Below, one piece after another: positions 38,648-46,357 of a stretch of DNA of 64,000 bases. The notes under the pieces are model-generated. The model worked only from the letters and a program-made list of their open reading frames with translations. It was not told where the DNA came from and searched no databases. The DNA comes from Planktomarina sp. (lineage in GTDB: Bacteria; Pseudomonadota; Alphaproteobacteria; Rhodobacterales; Rhodobacteraceae): positions 1 through 64,000 of the forward strand of contig JAFMEA010000005.1 of the NCBI GenBank assembly GCA_017856985.1, given 5' to 3'. The number at the start of each line of letters is the position of its first letter. Positions within the stretch are counted from its first letter, which is position 1. A program made the position numbers and the translations under genes.

Positions 38648-40066
38648 TCAATCCCGTAAAACTGCGCCAGGGTTCAAAATTCCCAAAGGGTCTAGAGCCT
38701 CTTTCATAGTTCGCATAAGGGCCATTTTGACTGGATCACAGAAGCGTTCCAGGTCATTGACTTTAAGGCGCCCCACGCCATGCTCCGCTGATATTGATCC
38801 ACCAAGCTCATATGCAAGAGAGTGGAGTTCATTTTCCAAATCATCCCTGGTCTCATTATAGTCTTTTGCCGATGCTCCCAGTGGTGGAAAAATATTGTAG
38901 TGTAAATTACCATCACCAAGATGACCAAAACAGTTAGTCCGCAACTTACCAAACCTTTTGGTACGCAACCCTGCTCTACGAATAAAGTTAGGGATTTCAG
39001 AAAGTGGTACTGCAATATCGAAAGAGCAAATAGCTCCAACAGCTCTGTTTGCCAGTGGTATAGCTTCACGTAAGCTCCAAAGATCTTTAGATTGCTGTTG
39101 CGACTGAGCAATGACGCCGTCAATTATCAAATCAGATGCTCTTTCAAATAACGCATCAAACGCTTTTTCTGGGCGTTGACCACCTGACAGCCCTAGATGC
39201 AATAAAACAGACCATTCAGGTGGCTTTGGCCATGGCTGACGCATTTGTGGAAATTTTTCTGATATAAATTTTAACGCTTGCGCCGAAATTAATTCAAATG
39301 CGGAAATACTATCACCCAACACCTCCTGTGCCCGGCTCAAAAATGCAAGTGCAGATGTTGGGCTCTCAACCGCCAAAAATGCTGTGCCTTCATTGCTAGG
39401 CCGTGCAACAAGTTTAAGACTCGCAGCAGTGATGATACCAAGTGTCCCCTCAGAACCAATAAGCAAATGGCGTAAATCATAACCAGTATTGTCTTTACGT
39501 AAACGTTTTAGGCCTTTTAAAATTTGACCATCTGCCATTACCGCCTCAATTCCAAGAACTTGATCACGTGCCATTCCATATCTCAATACGTTCACCCCGC
39601 CGGCGTTCGTTGCCAAAATTCCTCCTATTTGAGCCGTACCCTCAGAAGTAAGTGATAACGGGAAAAGTCGTTTTACGTTAAGGGCTTCAGCCTTGGCCTC
39701 AGACAAGGTAACACCAGCCTCCACCACCAAAACATTTTCTTCAGAATGACAACTTCTAATCTTACGCATCCGCGATAAGCTAATAATGATTGGCGCCGGC
39801 ACCGCTCCTCTGGAGGAAGGTAAAAGCTGCCCACCTACAAGGCCTGTACCACCACCATAAGGTATAACACCTATAGCGGCCTGCGCCGCAGCAGAGATGA
39901 CTTTTGACACTTGGTCTGCACCGTCAGGCGCAACTAAAATACCAGCTATACCTTGGTATCGTCCCCGCGGTTCCGTAAGGTATTTCTCACTCATTTCTGG
40001 AAACGCAGCCGGTGGTAATATCGTTTCTAAATACGTTTTAAACTCAGGGCTTACGGGTTTAAGCAC
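38648..40066 (-). CDS. FAD-linked oxidase of the GlcD / D-2-hydroxyacid dehydrogenase type
   Basis: This 472-residue flavoenzyme has an N-terminal FAD_binding_4 domain (IPYGGGTGLVGGQL, then LTSEGTAQIGGILATNAGG and LIGSEGTLGIITAASL) and a C-terminal FAD-oxidase domain with the metal/substrate motif CFGHLGDGNLHYN and SISAEHGVGRLK. Relatives oxidise glycolate, D-lactate or D-2-hydroxyglutarate. There is no GlcE/GlcF partner beside it, which favours a stand-alone D-2-hydroxyacid dehydrogenase. I use a GTG start at 40066 with AGAGG seven bases upstream rather than a TTG nine codons earlier. Confidence 0.9.
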   Translation of the reverse strand: MLKPVSPEFKTYLETILPPAAFPEMSEKYLTEPRGRYQGIAGILVAPDGADQVSKVISAAAQAAIGVIPYGGGTGLVGGQLLPSSRGAVPAPIIISLSRMRKIRSCHSEENVLVVEAGVTLSEAKAEALNVKRLFPLSLTSEGTAQIGGILATNAGGVNVLRYGMARDQVLGIEAVMADGQILKGLKRLRKDNTGYDLRHLLIGSEGTLGIITAASLKLVARPSNEGTAFLAVESPTSALAFLSRAQEVLGDSISAFELISAQALKFISEKFPQMRQPWPKPPEWSVLLHLGLSGGQRPEKAFDALFERASDLIIDGVIAQSQQQSKDLWSLREAIPLANRAVGAICSFDIAVPLSEIPNFIRRAGLRTKRFGKLRTNCFGHLGDGNLHYNIFPPLGASAKDYNETRDDLENELHSLAYELGGSISAEHGVGRLKVNDLERFCDPVKMALMRTMKEALDPLGILNPGAVLRD

Positions 40067-40387
40067 ATTTTCGCCTCTCTCAAAATAAGCCAATTAATCT
40101 CAGTATTTGGATTGATACAGGTTTAAAATTTAATTCAGTAAACTAAATCTAACAGGATGCGCTTGGAAAAACTATGCCAGATTTCTGGCTGCTACTTTAT
40201 AAAATATCTAGTTATATTATCATAGAATTCTAACAAGAAAACTTATCCACCAAAATCGATATGAAAAATTAAGCATGTTAAACGAACTTTATGGAGTAAA
40301 TTAGCAAAAATTAATTATAAAAGGCCATTTTTTCAGCTTATGCGATCACCTGGTTTGAGACATCCCATATGATCAAAGCTCAACGAG
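40067..40387. other. Divergent intergenic region upstream of the phosphoethanolamine operon
   Basis: This AT-rich gap separates the divergent GlcD-type gene and the first phosphoethanolamine transferase. Six-frame inspection shows only short, low-complexity frames. Apart from the promoter candidate listed next, I see no RNA gene or terminator. Confidence 0.5.
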
Positions 40388-40415
40388 TTGACGTAGATGT
40401 GTCTTCTGATATCTG
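40388..40415 (+). promoter_or_regulatory. Candidate sigma-70 promoter of the phosphoethanolamine/phospholipid operon
   Basis: TTGACG (40388-40393) and TATCTG (40410-40415) are 16 bases apart and lie 27 bases before the first start codon. The -35 box is good and the -10 box mediocre. No PmrA-like direct repeat was found by eye. Confidence 0.35.
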
Positions 40416-40441
40416 ACAAGTAAACGAGGGAACTTATTGCT

Positions 40442-42055
40442 TTGCAAAAATTTCTAAAAAGGCTAGGGGCGCTAAGAATAAGCTTGGTATCCTTTGTGAT
40501 GATCGTTTGCACATTTAATTTAATTGCGTTCCAAAGTCCTCTTCTTGATTATGCGTTAACAGTCAGTGACTTAAGAAGCTATGACGGTATAATTCAGATC
40601 ATTTCTCTCCAAATCCTCCAAATTTGCCTTCTAGCTGCAAGCTTGTTTTTTTTATCTGGCTTATCAGTTTCACTAATGCGGTGGGTGGTTACGGTTTTAT
40701 TTATTTGTAATGCCTTTGGGCTGTATTTTATGATTAGCTATGGGATCGAAATTGACCGATCCATGATAGCAAATGTATTAAATACAGACTCCCGAGAGGC
40801 CACAGAACTTCTACATATTTCAGTTATTGTGCCTACATTCTTTTTAGGTTTGGTACCTGCATTTGTTGTTTTAACCATCAATTTAGATGTCCCAAAACGC
40901 GTTTGGAGATTTGGGTATGGCATAGGATCAATTTTGATTTTAGCTATTTGGATAATGATGACATCGTTTACGATGCTGTGGTACGACAGCCATGCTTCAC
41001 GCATGGGTGGAAAAATTCTTCCGTGGTCTTACATCGTAAATACTGCCAGGTACTTTAATCGCTCAGCCTTGGATAACCGTGAGCAAACACTTCTTCCAGA
41101 CGGATATTTCCTTTCTGAAAGACCTACTAAAAAAGAAGTGGTAGTTCTTGTCTTGGGCGAAGCAGCTCGTGCGGATAACTTTTCATTGCTAGGTTACAAA
41201 AAAAACACCAATCCTTTTACAAAAGATCACCAGTTAGCAATATTTCCAATTGGACTGTCGTGTTCTACTAATACGATATCATCGGCCGCATGTATTTTTA
41301 CTCATGAGGGTGCGCAGGCCCCCTCACGTACAAAGTTTGAGCCACTGCCAAGTTATTTGACGCGTCATGGCATTAAGACAATTTATCGCACAAATAATTC
41401 TGGGCCACCACCAATGACTGTGAATATTTATCAGACTACCAAAGACATATCAGACAGTTGTATTGATACAAACTGTCCATCTGGCGCATACGATGACACC
41501 CTAATTTGGAACCTAGACAAACTATTAAAAGAGGCAAATGCTGATCGAGTTTTTGTAACTTTACACCTTACCGGAAGCCATGGACCAGCTTACTATAGAA
41601 AGTACCCACCAGAGTCCGAACATTTTTCTCCTGTATGCAAAACTGTTCAAATCGCAAAATGTACTGAACAAGAGCTTATTAACGCTTATGATAATACGAT
41701 TCGCTTTACAGACCAAGTGATCGCAAATCTGATAAGCCAACTTAAAAGTCTCCAACAAACCAACGCAACCATGATCTATGTTTCGGACCATGGACAATCT
41801 CTGGGCGAGAACGGTTACTATCTACACGGAGCCCCAATTGCTATTGCACCTCCTGAACAGAGGCGCGTTCCCTTTATGGTTTGGATGTCAGATGGTTTTA
41901 AAAAATCCCGAAACTTAACTAATGCTAGTATTTTAACAGATGTAACTTTTCCGCACGATTATCCTTTTCACAGCGTGATGGGTGCGTTCCAAATGCGAAG
42001 CGATATTTACAAACCACATTTTGATATTTTCAACACACGCAACGGAGACTCTTGA
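40442..42055 (+). CDS. Phosphoethanolamine transferase, EptA-like, divergent active-site sequence
   Basis: This 537-residue inner-membrane protein has about five N-terminal hydrophobic helices (1-200) and a periplasmic sulfatase-fold domain (about 230-530). EptA/MCR-type enzymes move phosphoethanolamine from phosphatidylethanolamine to lipid A or other envelope glycans, releasing diacylglycerol. Zinc-site residues are seen in LGEAARADNFS (Glu about 239), SDHGQSLGENG (Asp/His about 448-449) and LHGAP. The nucleophile threonine probably lies in SCSTNT (about 276), but the surrounding SCGT-x-T-A-x-S-x-P-C-M-F motif is degraded to SCSTNTISSAACIF. Compared with the second copy at 43442 it may use another acceptor. 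The start is a TTG with GAGGG 11 bases upstream, so the N-terminus is tentative. Confidence 0.88.
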   Translation: MQKFLKRLGALRISLVSFVMIVCTFNLIAFQSPLLDYALTVSDLRSYDGIIQIISLQILQICLLAASLFFLSGLSVSLMRWVVTVLFICNAFGLYFMISYGIEIDRSMIANVLNTDSREATELLHISVIVPTFFLGLVPAFVVLTINLDVPKRVWRFGYGIGSILILAIWIMMTSFTMLWYDSHASRMGGKILPWSYIVNTARYFNRSALDNREQTLLPDGYFLSERPTKKEVVVLVLGEAARADNFSLLGYKKNTNPFTKDHQLAIFPIGLSCSTNTISSAACIFTHEGAQAPSRTKFEPLPSYLTRHGIKTIYRTNNSGPPPMTVNIYQTTKDISDSCIDTNCPSGAYDDTLIWNLDKLLKEANADRVFVTLHLTGSHGPAYYRKYPPESEHFSPVCKTVQIAKCTEQELINAYDNTIRFTDQVIANLISQLKSLQQTNATMIYVSDHGQSLGENGYYLHGAPIAIAPPEQRRVPFMVWMSDGFKKSRNLTNASILTDVTFPHDYPFHSVMGAFQMRSDIYKPHFDIFNTRNGDS

Positions 42056-42056
42056 A

Positions 42057-42686
42057 ATGACCTTCGTTGAAATACTCAGACAACCTATTACAGTATTTCA
42101 TACTTACACTGTTCCTATTGTGCTTCTTGTAACAATAATCCTTATATCCTCACTATACCCCAGCGATTTAGAAAACGACTACTCCACATCCAGAGGTGGG
42201 GAAGACATTTCATTTGTTGTTTCAACAGAAAAATACGGTCGTCATATTAACACACTTATGCCATTTGCCTTAGCAATTATCAGTAGGGACAAAGCCGGAT
42301 TCAAACAAATTTTAGTTATCGCTGTTTCAGGGATTATTGCATCTCATGGCCCTAAACGAATTCTAAATAATGTCAAAATTATGGGTACAAGACTTGGACA
42401 GAGACCGTTTTCATCAACAAGTAAACACAATACACCATCTGGTCACTCGACCCTGGCCGGAGCCACCGCTTACTTTGTGATGCGACGGTATAGTTGGTGG
42501 TTCGCAGTGATAGTTATTCCTGTTTTATTATGCACAATGTACGCCCGCGTGATGCTTGATAAACACACAATCTCGGCTACTCTCGCGGGAGCGGCTACCG
42601 GTCTTTTAGTAGCCGCACTCTTTTCTACTAAATTTTTAGGATTTCGTATTCGCGTAGGCCACAAATTTCGGAGTTGGATAAAATGA
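42057..42686 (+). CDS. PAP2-family membrane phosphatase-like protein
   Basis: This 209-residue membrane protein has about five hydrophobic segments. PAP2 (phosphatidic acid phosphatase 2) motifs are RLGQRPFS, the PSGHSTLAGA motif with its catalytic His, and YARVMLDKHTISA with the nucleophile-site His. The aspartate that normally follows that His (H-x3-D) is alanine here, and the first motif lacks the usual Lys spacing, so activity may be altered. Relatives include the lipid A phosphatases LpxE/LpxF and PgpB-type phosphatases. ATG with GGAG upstream begins one base after the previous stop. In this operon it could remove a phosphate from lipid A or act on lipid phosphates; which one is inference. 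Confidence 0.82.
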   Translation: MTFVEILRQPITVFHTYTVPIVLLVTIILISSLYPSDLENDYSTSRGGEDISFVVSTEKYGRHINTLMPFALAIISRDKAGFKQILVIAVSGIIASHGPKRILNNVKIMGTRLGQRPFSSTSKHNTPSGHSTLAGATAYFVMRRYSWWFAVIVIPVLLCTMYARVMLDKHTISATLAGAATGLLVAALFSTKFLGFRIRVGHKFRSWIK

Positions 42687-43438
42687 CCGCCGAACCACCT
42701 CGTGAACCATTATCAAAGTCTTTGCCAAATATTGTAACAATTTTTGGGATTTGTGTTGGGCTGACTGCAGTTAAAATGGCTCTTCAGGGAAATGTAAATT
42801 TGGCACTTTACCTTTTAATTTTTGCCATGATTTTAGACGTGATCGACGGTGGACTTGCACGAGCCTTACAAAGCGAAAGCAAAATTGGTGCTGAATTGGA
42901 CACTCTCGCTGATTTTTTTAATTTTGGAATAGCAACACCACTTATTATTTATTTCACAATTTTTGCAAATTCATCCACTTCAAGTTTTGGTTGGATATCA
43001 GTCATGATTTTTGCAGTTTGTTGCGCCCTTCGACTTGCACGGTTTAACGTAAGTCAAAATGAGGAAGAAGGAAGAGATCAGAAATTAGAGACAACCGACT
43101 TTGTTGGCGTGCCAGCACCAGCTTTGGCATGTCTTGGCTTATCACCGTTATTTTTGGTTATGATGGGAATTGACGTCGCTGAGCATTATACAGTAGCCAC
43201 TATGTTATTCTTGGTAATTTGTGGTGCGCTCGCTGTGGGCACATTTCCAACAATTTCGTTAAAGGATGCTAATTTTCCTGCTTCGATGAATCTGCCCATT
43301 ATTTTAACTATCCTAGCAATTTTGGTGTGCCTAATTGTTTTCCCTTGGGAAACTTTGCTAATAGGCAATGTCGTGTATTTACTGACACTCCCAGTCTTTG
43401 TATTTATTCGTAAATCTGCTTCAAAATTGGAAAAATAA
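42683..43438 (+). CDS. pssA: PssA, CDP-diacylglycerol-serine O-phosphatidyltransferase
   Basis: This 251-residue, multi-helix enzyme makes phosphatidylserine, the precursor of phosphatidylethanolamine. The complete CDP-alcohol phosphotransferase signature D-G-x2-A-R-x8-G-x3-D-x3-D is present in DGGLARAL..IGAELDTLAD (about 56-78). It is of the Bacillus/alpha integral-membrane type rather than the E. coli peripheral type. The ATG overlaps the PAP2 stop codon by four bases. Together with Psd at the end of this run it supplies the donor lipid for the two phosphoethanolamine transferases. Confidence 0.93.
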   Translation: MTAEPPREPLSKSLPNIVTIFGICVGLTAVKMALQGNVNLALYLLIFAMILDVIDGGLARALQSESKIGAELDTLADFFNFGIATPLIIYFTIFANSSTSSFGWISVMIFAVCCALRLARFNVSQNEEEGRDQKLETTDFVGVPAPALACLGLSPLFLVMMGIDVAEHYTVATMLFLVICGALAVGTFPTISLKDANFPASMNLPIILTILAILVCLIVFPWETLLIGNVVYLLTLPVFVFIRKSASKLEK

Positions 43439-43441
43439 TTT

Positions 43442-45091
43442 ATGCCGCCACTCAATTCCTACATTAAATGGCGGACACGAAGTGTTCATCCCCTCATTCT
43501 TGTTATCATTTCGGTTGCAGTTATTTTTATTCTTCATAACATAACTTTTTGGACGATTTGGGATGATGCCTTTGCTGGCGCAAAAGTCCGTGGAGTAATT
43601 TTTGCAATAGCATTGCTATTATTGTGCTGCGGTATCGTCTCAATCTTTGCAATTAAACGCATACAGCAACCATTTATTGCTTTTTTGTTCATACTATCTT
43701 CAGTGACTTCTTATTATATGGATCAATTAGGGGTAATAATTGATCGAGAGATGATACAAAATGTAGTTACAACAACACTTATGGAGGGAAAGCACCTTGT
43801 GACCAGGTCTTTTCTAATATGGGTTGGCGTGTCAGGTATAGTCCCAGCTATCATAGTATTTTACGTTAAAGTTGATCATCCAAAGTTTTTCTATTCAGTT
43901 TTCCAAAATATACTGTTTTTTATGTTTTGCATTCTGGGAACTGTCATATTGGTTGCAACAGATATCAAGGGTAATTCTTCAGTTTTAAGGACACGGATTG
44001 ATTTAAAATCAAGCTTTCAGCCACTAGCTCCAATTACTGAATCATTTCTTTACTTAGCTATGATTACCCGGTCTGCTACTTTAGAATTTCAAGAAATTGG
44101 AACTGATGCAACTCTAAATTCAAACTTTAGAAATGTGGGAAAGCCTAATTTAACAGTTGTGGTTATTGGCGAAACAGCCCGTTCACAAAGTTTTAGCCTG
44201 GGAAGCTACAACCGCCCAACAAACCCAAACCTCGAAAATGAAGATATAATATATTATGATAATGTTTCCAGCTGTGGCACTTCCACAGCAGTCTCTCTTC
44301 CCTGCATGTTTTCTAAATTTGAGCGAGCAAACTACTCTTACGAGGCAGGAACTTCTCAGGAAAACGTCTTAGATATAATACAACGTGCAGGTTATCAGGT
44401 TGAGTGGATCGATAACAATACTGGTGATAAGGGGCTGGCCGCGCGTACTAAATATACGCAAGTCACCTACGCGAAAAATACAAAATTTTGCAGCGAAGGT
44501 GAATGCTTAGATGGCATACTGGTCGAGGAAGTAGCTAAAAGATTACCAGAAATACAAAACAACACCGTTTTGGTTTTACATCAAATTGGTAGTCATGGTC
44601 CTTCTTATTATTTACGCTACCCACGGTCGCTCGAAACATTCAAACCAGCTTGCCGAACATCCAACTTCTTTGACTGTACTAAGGAAGAAATTGTTAATGC
44701 GTATGACAACTCAATCGCCTACACAGATAAAGTAAATGCCGATTTGATTGCTTTACTCAATAAACAGAGCCATGTAACCACTTCCATGATATACATTTCT
44801 GATCACGGTGAATCTTTAGGTGAAAATGGATTATTTCTTCATGGTGCTCCCTATTTTATGGCACCAATAGAGCAAACAAAAGTTCCAATGATCGTGTGGT
44901 TGTCAGACGCATTCGAAGACTTAACAAGTATTACGTCTGAGTGTTTAAAGACAGATTCAACTCAAAAATATAGCCATGCGAACTTTTTTCATAGCCTCTT
45001 AGGCATGACAGGGGTCGAAACCGTGGAATATAAACCTATCCTAGATATTTTTAATCGTTGCGGAAATAAAGCTGATGTCAAAAAAGACTAA
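43442..45091 (+). CDS. Phosphoethanolamine transferase, EptA/MCR-like, canonical active site
   Basis: This 549-residue inner-membrane enzyme has five hydrophobic helices and a periplasmic alkaline-phosphatase-like domain. All canonical motifs are intact: VIGETARSQSFSLGSY (zinc Glu about 243), SCGTSTAVSLPCMFS with the nucleophilic Thr (about 279), HQIGSHGPSYYLRYP, and SDHGESLGENGLFLHGAP (zinc Asp/His about 454-455). Several cysteine pairs in the catalytic domain fit the periplasmic disulfides of EptA. Such enzymes add phosphoethanolamine to lipid A, which lowers surface charge and sensitivity to cationic peptides. It starts three bases after pssA and overlaps dgkA by 17 bases. Confidence 0.93.
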   Translation: MPPLNSYIKWRTRSVHPLILVIISVAVIFILHNITFWTIWDDAFAGAKVRGVIFAIALLLLCCGIVSIFAIKRIQQPFIAFLFILSSVTSYYMDQLGVIIDREMIQNVVTTTLMEGKHLVTRSFLIWVGVSGIVPAIIVFYVKVDHPKFFYSVFQNILFFMFCILGTVILVATDIKGNSSVLRTRIDLKSSFQPLAPITESFLYLAMITRSATLEFQEIGTDATLNSNFRNVGKPNLTVVVIGETARSQSFSLGSYNRPTNPNLENEDIIYYDNVSSCGTSTAVSLPCMFSKFERANYSYEAGTSQENVLDIIQRAGYQVEWIDNNTGDKGLAARTKYTQVTYAKNTKFCSEGECLDGILVEEVAKRLPEIQNNTVLVLHQIGSHGPSYYLRYPRSLETFKPACRTSNFFDCTKEEIVNAYDNSIAYTDKVNADLIALLNKQSHVTTSMIYISDHGESLGENGLFLHGAPYFMAPIEQTKVPMIVWLSDAFEDLTSITSECLKTDSTQKYSHANFFHSLLGMTGVETVEYKPILDIFNRCGNKADVKKD

Positions 45092-45464
45092 ACTACCTGA
45101 AAAAATCCACGGTGTTGCTCATATTTTTGCTGCTGCCTCATATTCTTGGGCAGGGGCAAAAAGACTTTGGGGTGAAACGGCTTTTCGCCACGAAACCCTA
45201 GCAGCCTTTTTGATTCTAGTTATCTTTACACTAATTCGGGCAGATAAAAGTTTTGTTATTTTAGCAATTTTACTAATATTGATAACTTTTGCCATTGAAG
45301 CTCTTAATACTGCAATTGAAGAAATAGCCGATATGGTATCGCCAGAATGGTCGCTCCCAGCAAAACACGCAAAAGACTTGGGCTCACTTGCAGTTTTGTG
45401 TATGCTTTGCGCAAATGGTATCTTCGCAGCCTTTGTGATTTTAACTACTTTTAATTGGATATAA
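45075..45464 (+). CDS. dgkA: DgkA, diacylglycerol kinase
   Basis: This 129-residue trimeric inner-membrane kinase phosphorylates diacylglycerol to phosphatidic acid. The family signature [33 protein letters not shown] spans about residues 75-108 and follows three-helix topology. The segment [12 protein letters not shown] is also typical. It overlaps the upstream transferase gene by 17 bases, so the enzyme that releases diacylglycerol and the one that recycles it are translationally linked. This is the strongest contextual clue that the operon is a closed lipid cycle. Confidence 0.95.
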   Translation: MSKKTKLPEKIHGVAHIFAAASYSWAGAKRLWGETAFRHETLAAFLILVIFTLIRADKSFVILAILLILITFAIEALNTAIEEIADMVSPEWSLPAKHAKDLGSLAVLCMLCANGIFAAFVILTTFNWI

Positions 45465-45468
45465 ATTA

Positions 45469-46161
45469 ATGAACATGATGAAGGTCGTGGCTGTACCAAT
45501 GCATCCAGAGGGCCGAAAATTTGTGATTATATTTGCCATAATTAGCTTGGTATTCTGGCTTGTGTGGCAGCCACTTTTTTGGCTAGGGGTGTTAGCTACT
45601 ATATGGTGTTACTATTTCTTCCGCGATCCAGTCCGCTCTGTCCCCCAAGGCACTGGGCTCGTCCTGTCACCTGCAGATGGAATTGTTTCCTTGATTACAA
45701 AAACTACGCCACCAGCAGAGATGTTGCTGGGTGATACGCCCCTAACCAGGGTGTCAGTGTTTATGAATGTGTTCAACTGTCACGTGAATAGAGCGCCGAT
45801 TTCTGGTGAGGTAATTGCGATAAATTACCACCATGGTAAATTTTTGAACGCATCTCTGGATAAAGCCAGCGAACATAATGAACGAAATGCAATAACCATT
45901 GAAACCACTAACGGTATTCGAATTGGCGTAATTCAAATTGCTGGATTAGTTGCCAGGCGAATAGTTTGTTTTACAAAAAATCAGGGTATGTTGAACGTGG
46001 GAGAGCGATTTGGCCTAATACGCTTTGGAAGTCGATTAGATATTTTTCTACCTGAGGGAGTTGAGCCATCAGTTGGCTTGGGTCAAACTGCGGTTGCTGG
46101 TGAGACTGTGATAGCACACCTGAATGACGAGAAGTCGCAATGGCCAATAGAAAGAATTTAA
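45469..46161 (+). CDS. psd: Psd, phosphatidylserine decarboxylase (short alphaproteobacterial type)
   Basis: This 230-residue proenzyme decarboxylates phosphatidylserine to phosphatidylethanolamine. The self-cleavage site that yields the pyruvoyl group is the Gly-Ser in [14 protein letters not shown] (about residue 188). Other motifs are PADGIVS and [20 protein letters not shown]. An N-terminal hydrophobic helix anchors it. The length and FGS site match the short Psd/archaetidylserine-decarboxylase-like subgroup. It begins four bases after dgkA, ending the operon. A second in-frame ATG two codons in is an alternative start. Confidence 0.94.
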   Translation: MNMMKVVAVPMHPEGRKFVIIFAIISLVFWLVWQPLFWLGVLATIWCYYFFRDPVRSVPQGTGLVLSPADGIVSLITKTTPPAEMLLGDTPLTRVSVFMNVFNCHVNRAPISGEVIAINYHHGKFLNASLDKASEHNERNAITIETTNGIRIGVIQIAGLVARRIVCFTKNQGMLNVGERFGLIRFGSRLDIFLPEGVEPSVGLGQTAVAGETVIAHLNDEKSQWPIERI

Positions 46162-46305
46162 TTTAATTTAAAAAATATATCTGATAATTGTATATCAGTT
46201 TAGCAAATAATTTTTAACTTTTTGTTATAATTAAGACTATTACGGGTTTTTTAAAACTACTTTTTCAGCAAACTAAAAATAATGGTTAGAATTACAATAA
46301 AACTC

Positions 46306-46328
46306 CTTGAATTGATAAGTATCATTGA
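46306..46328 (+). promoter_or_regulatory. Possible heat-shock-type promoter of htpG
   Basis: CTTGAA at 46306-46311 matches the -35 box of sigma-32 promoters and is followed 12 bases later by an AT-rich ATTGATA. The -10 match is poor. A separate TATAAT at 46226-46231 lacks a good -35. Listed as a candidate because htpG is normally heat-inducible. Confidence 0.25.
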
Positions 46329-46357
46329 TAAGTGAGCATCAACCTATGGAGGACACT

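Noticed and set aside
46181..46198. Hairpin CTGATA/TATCAG as terminator of the phospholipid operon
   Set aside because: Only six AT-rich base pairs and a three-T tail; too weak to assert.
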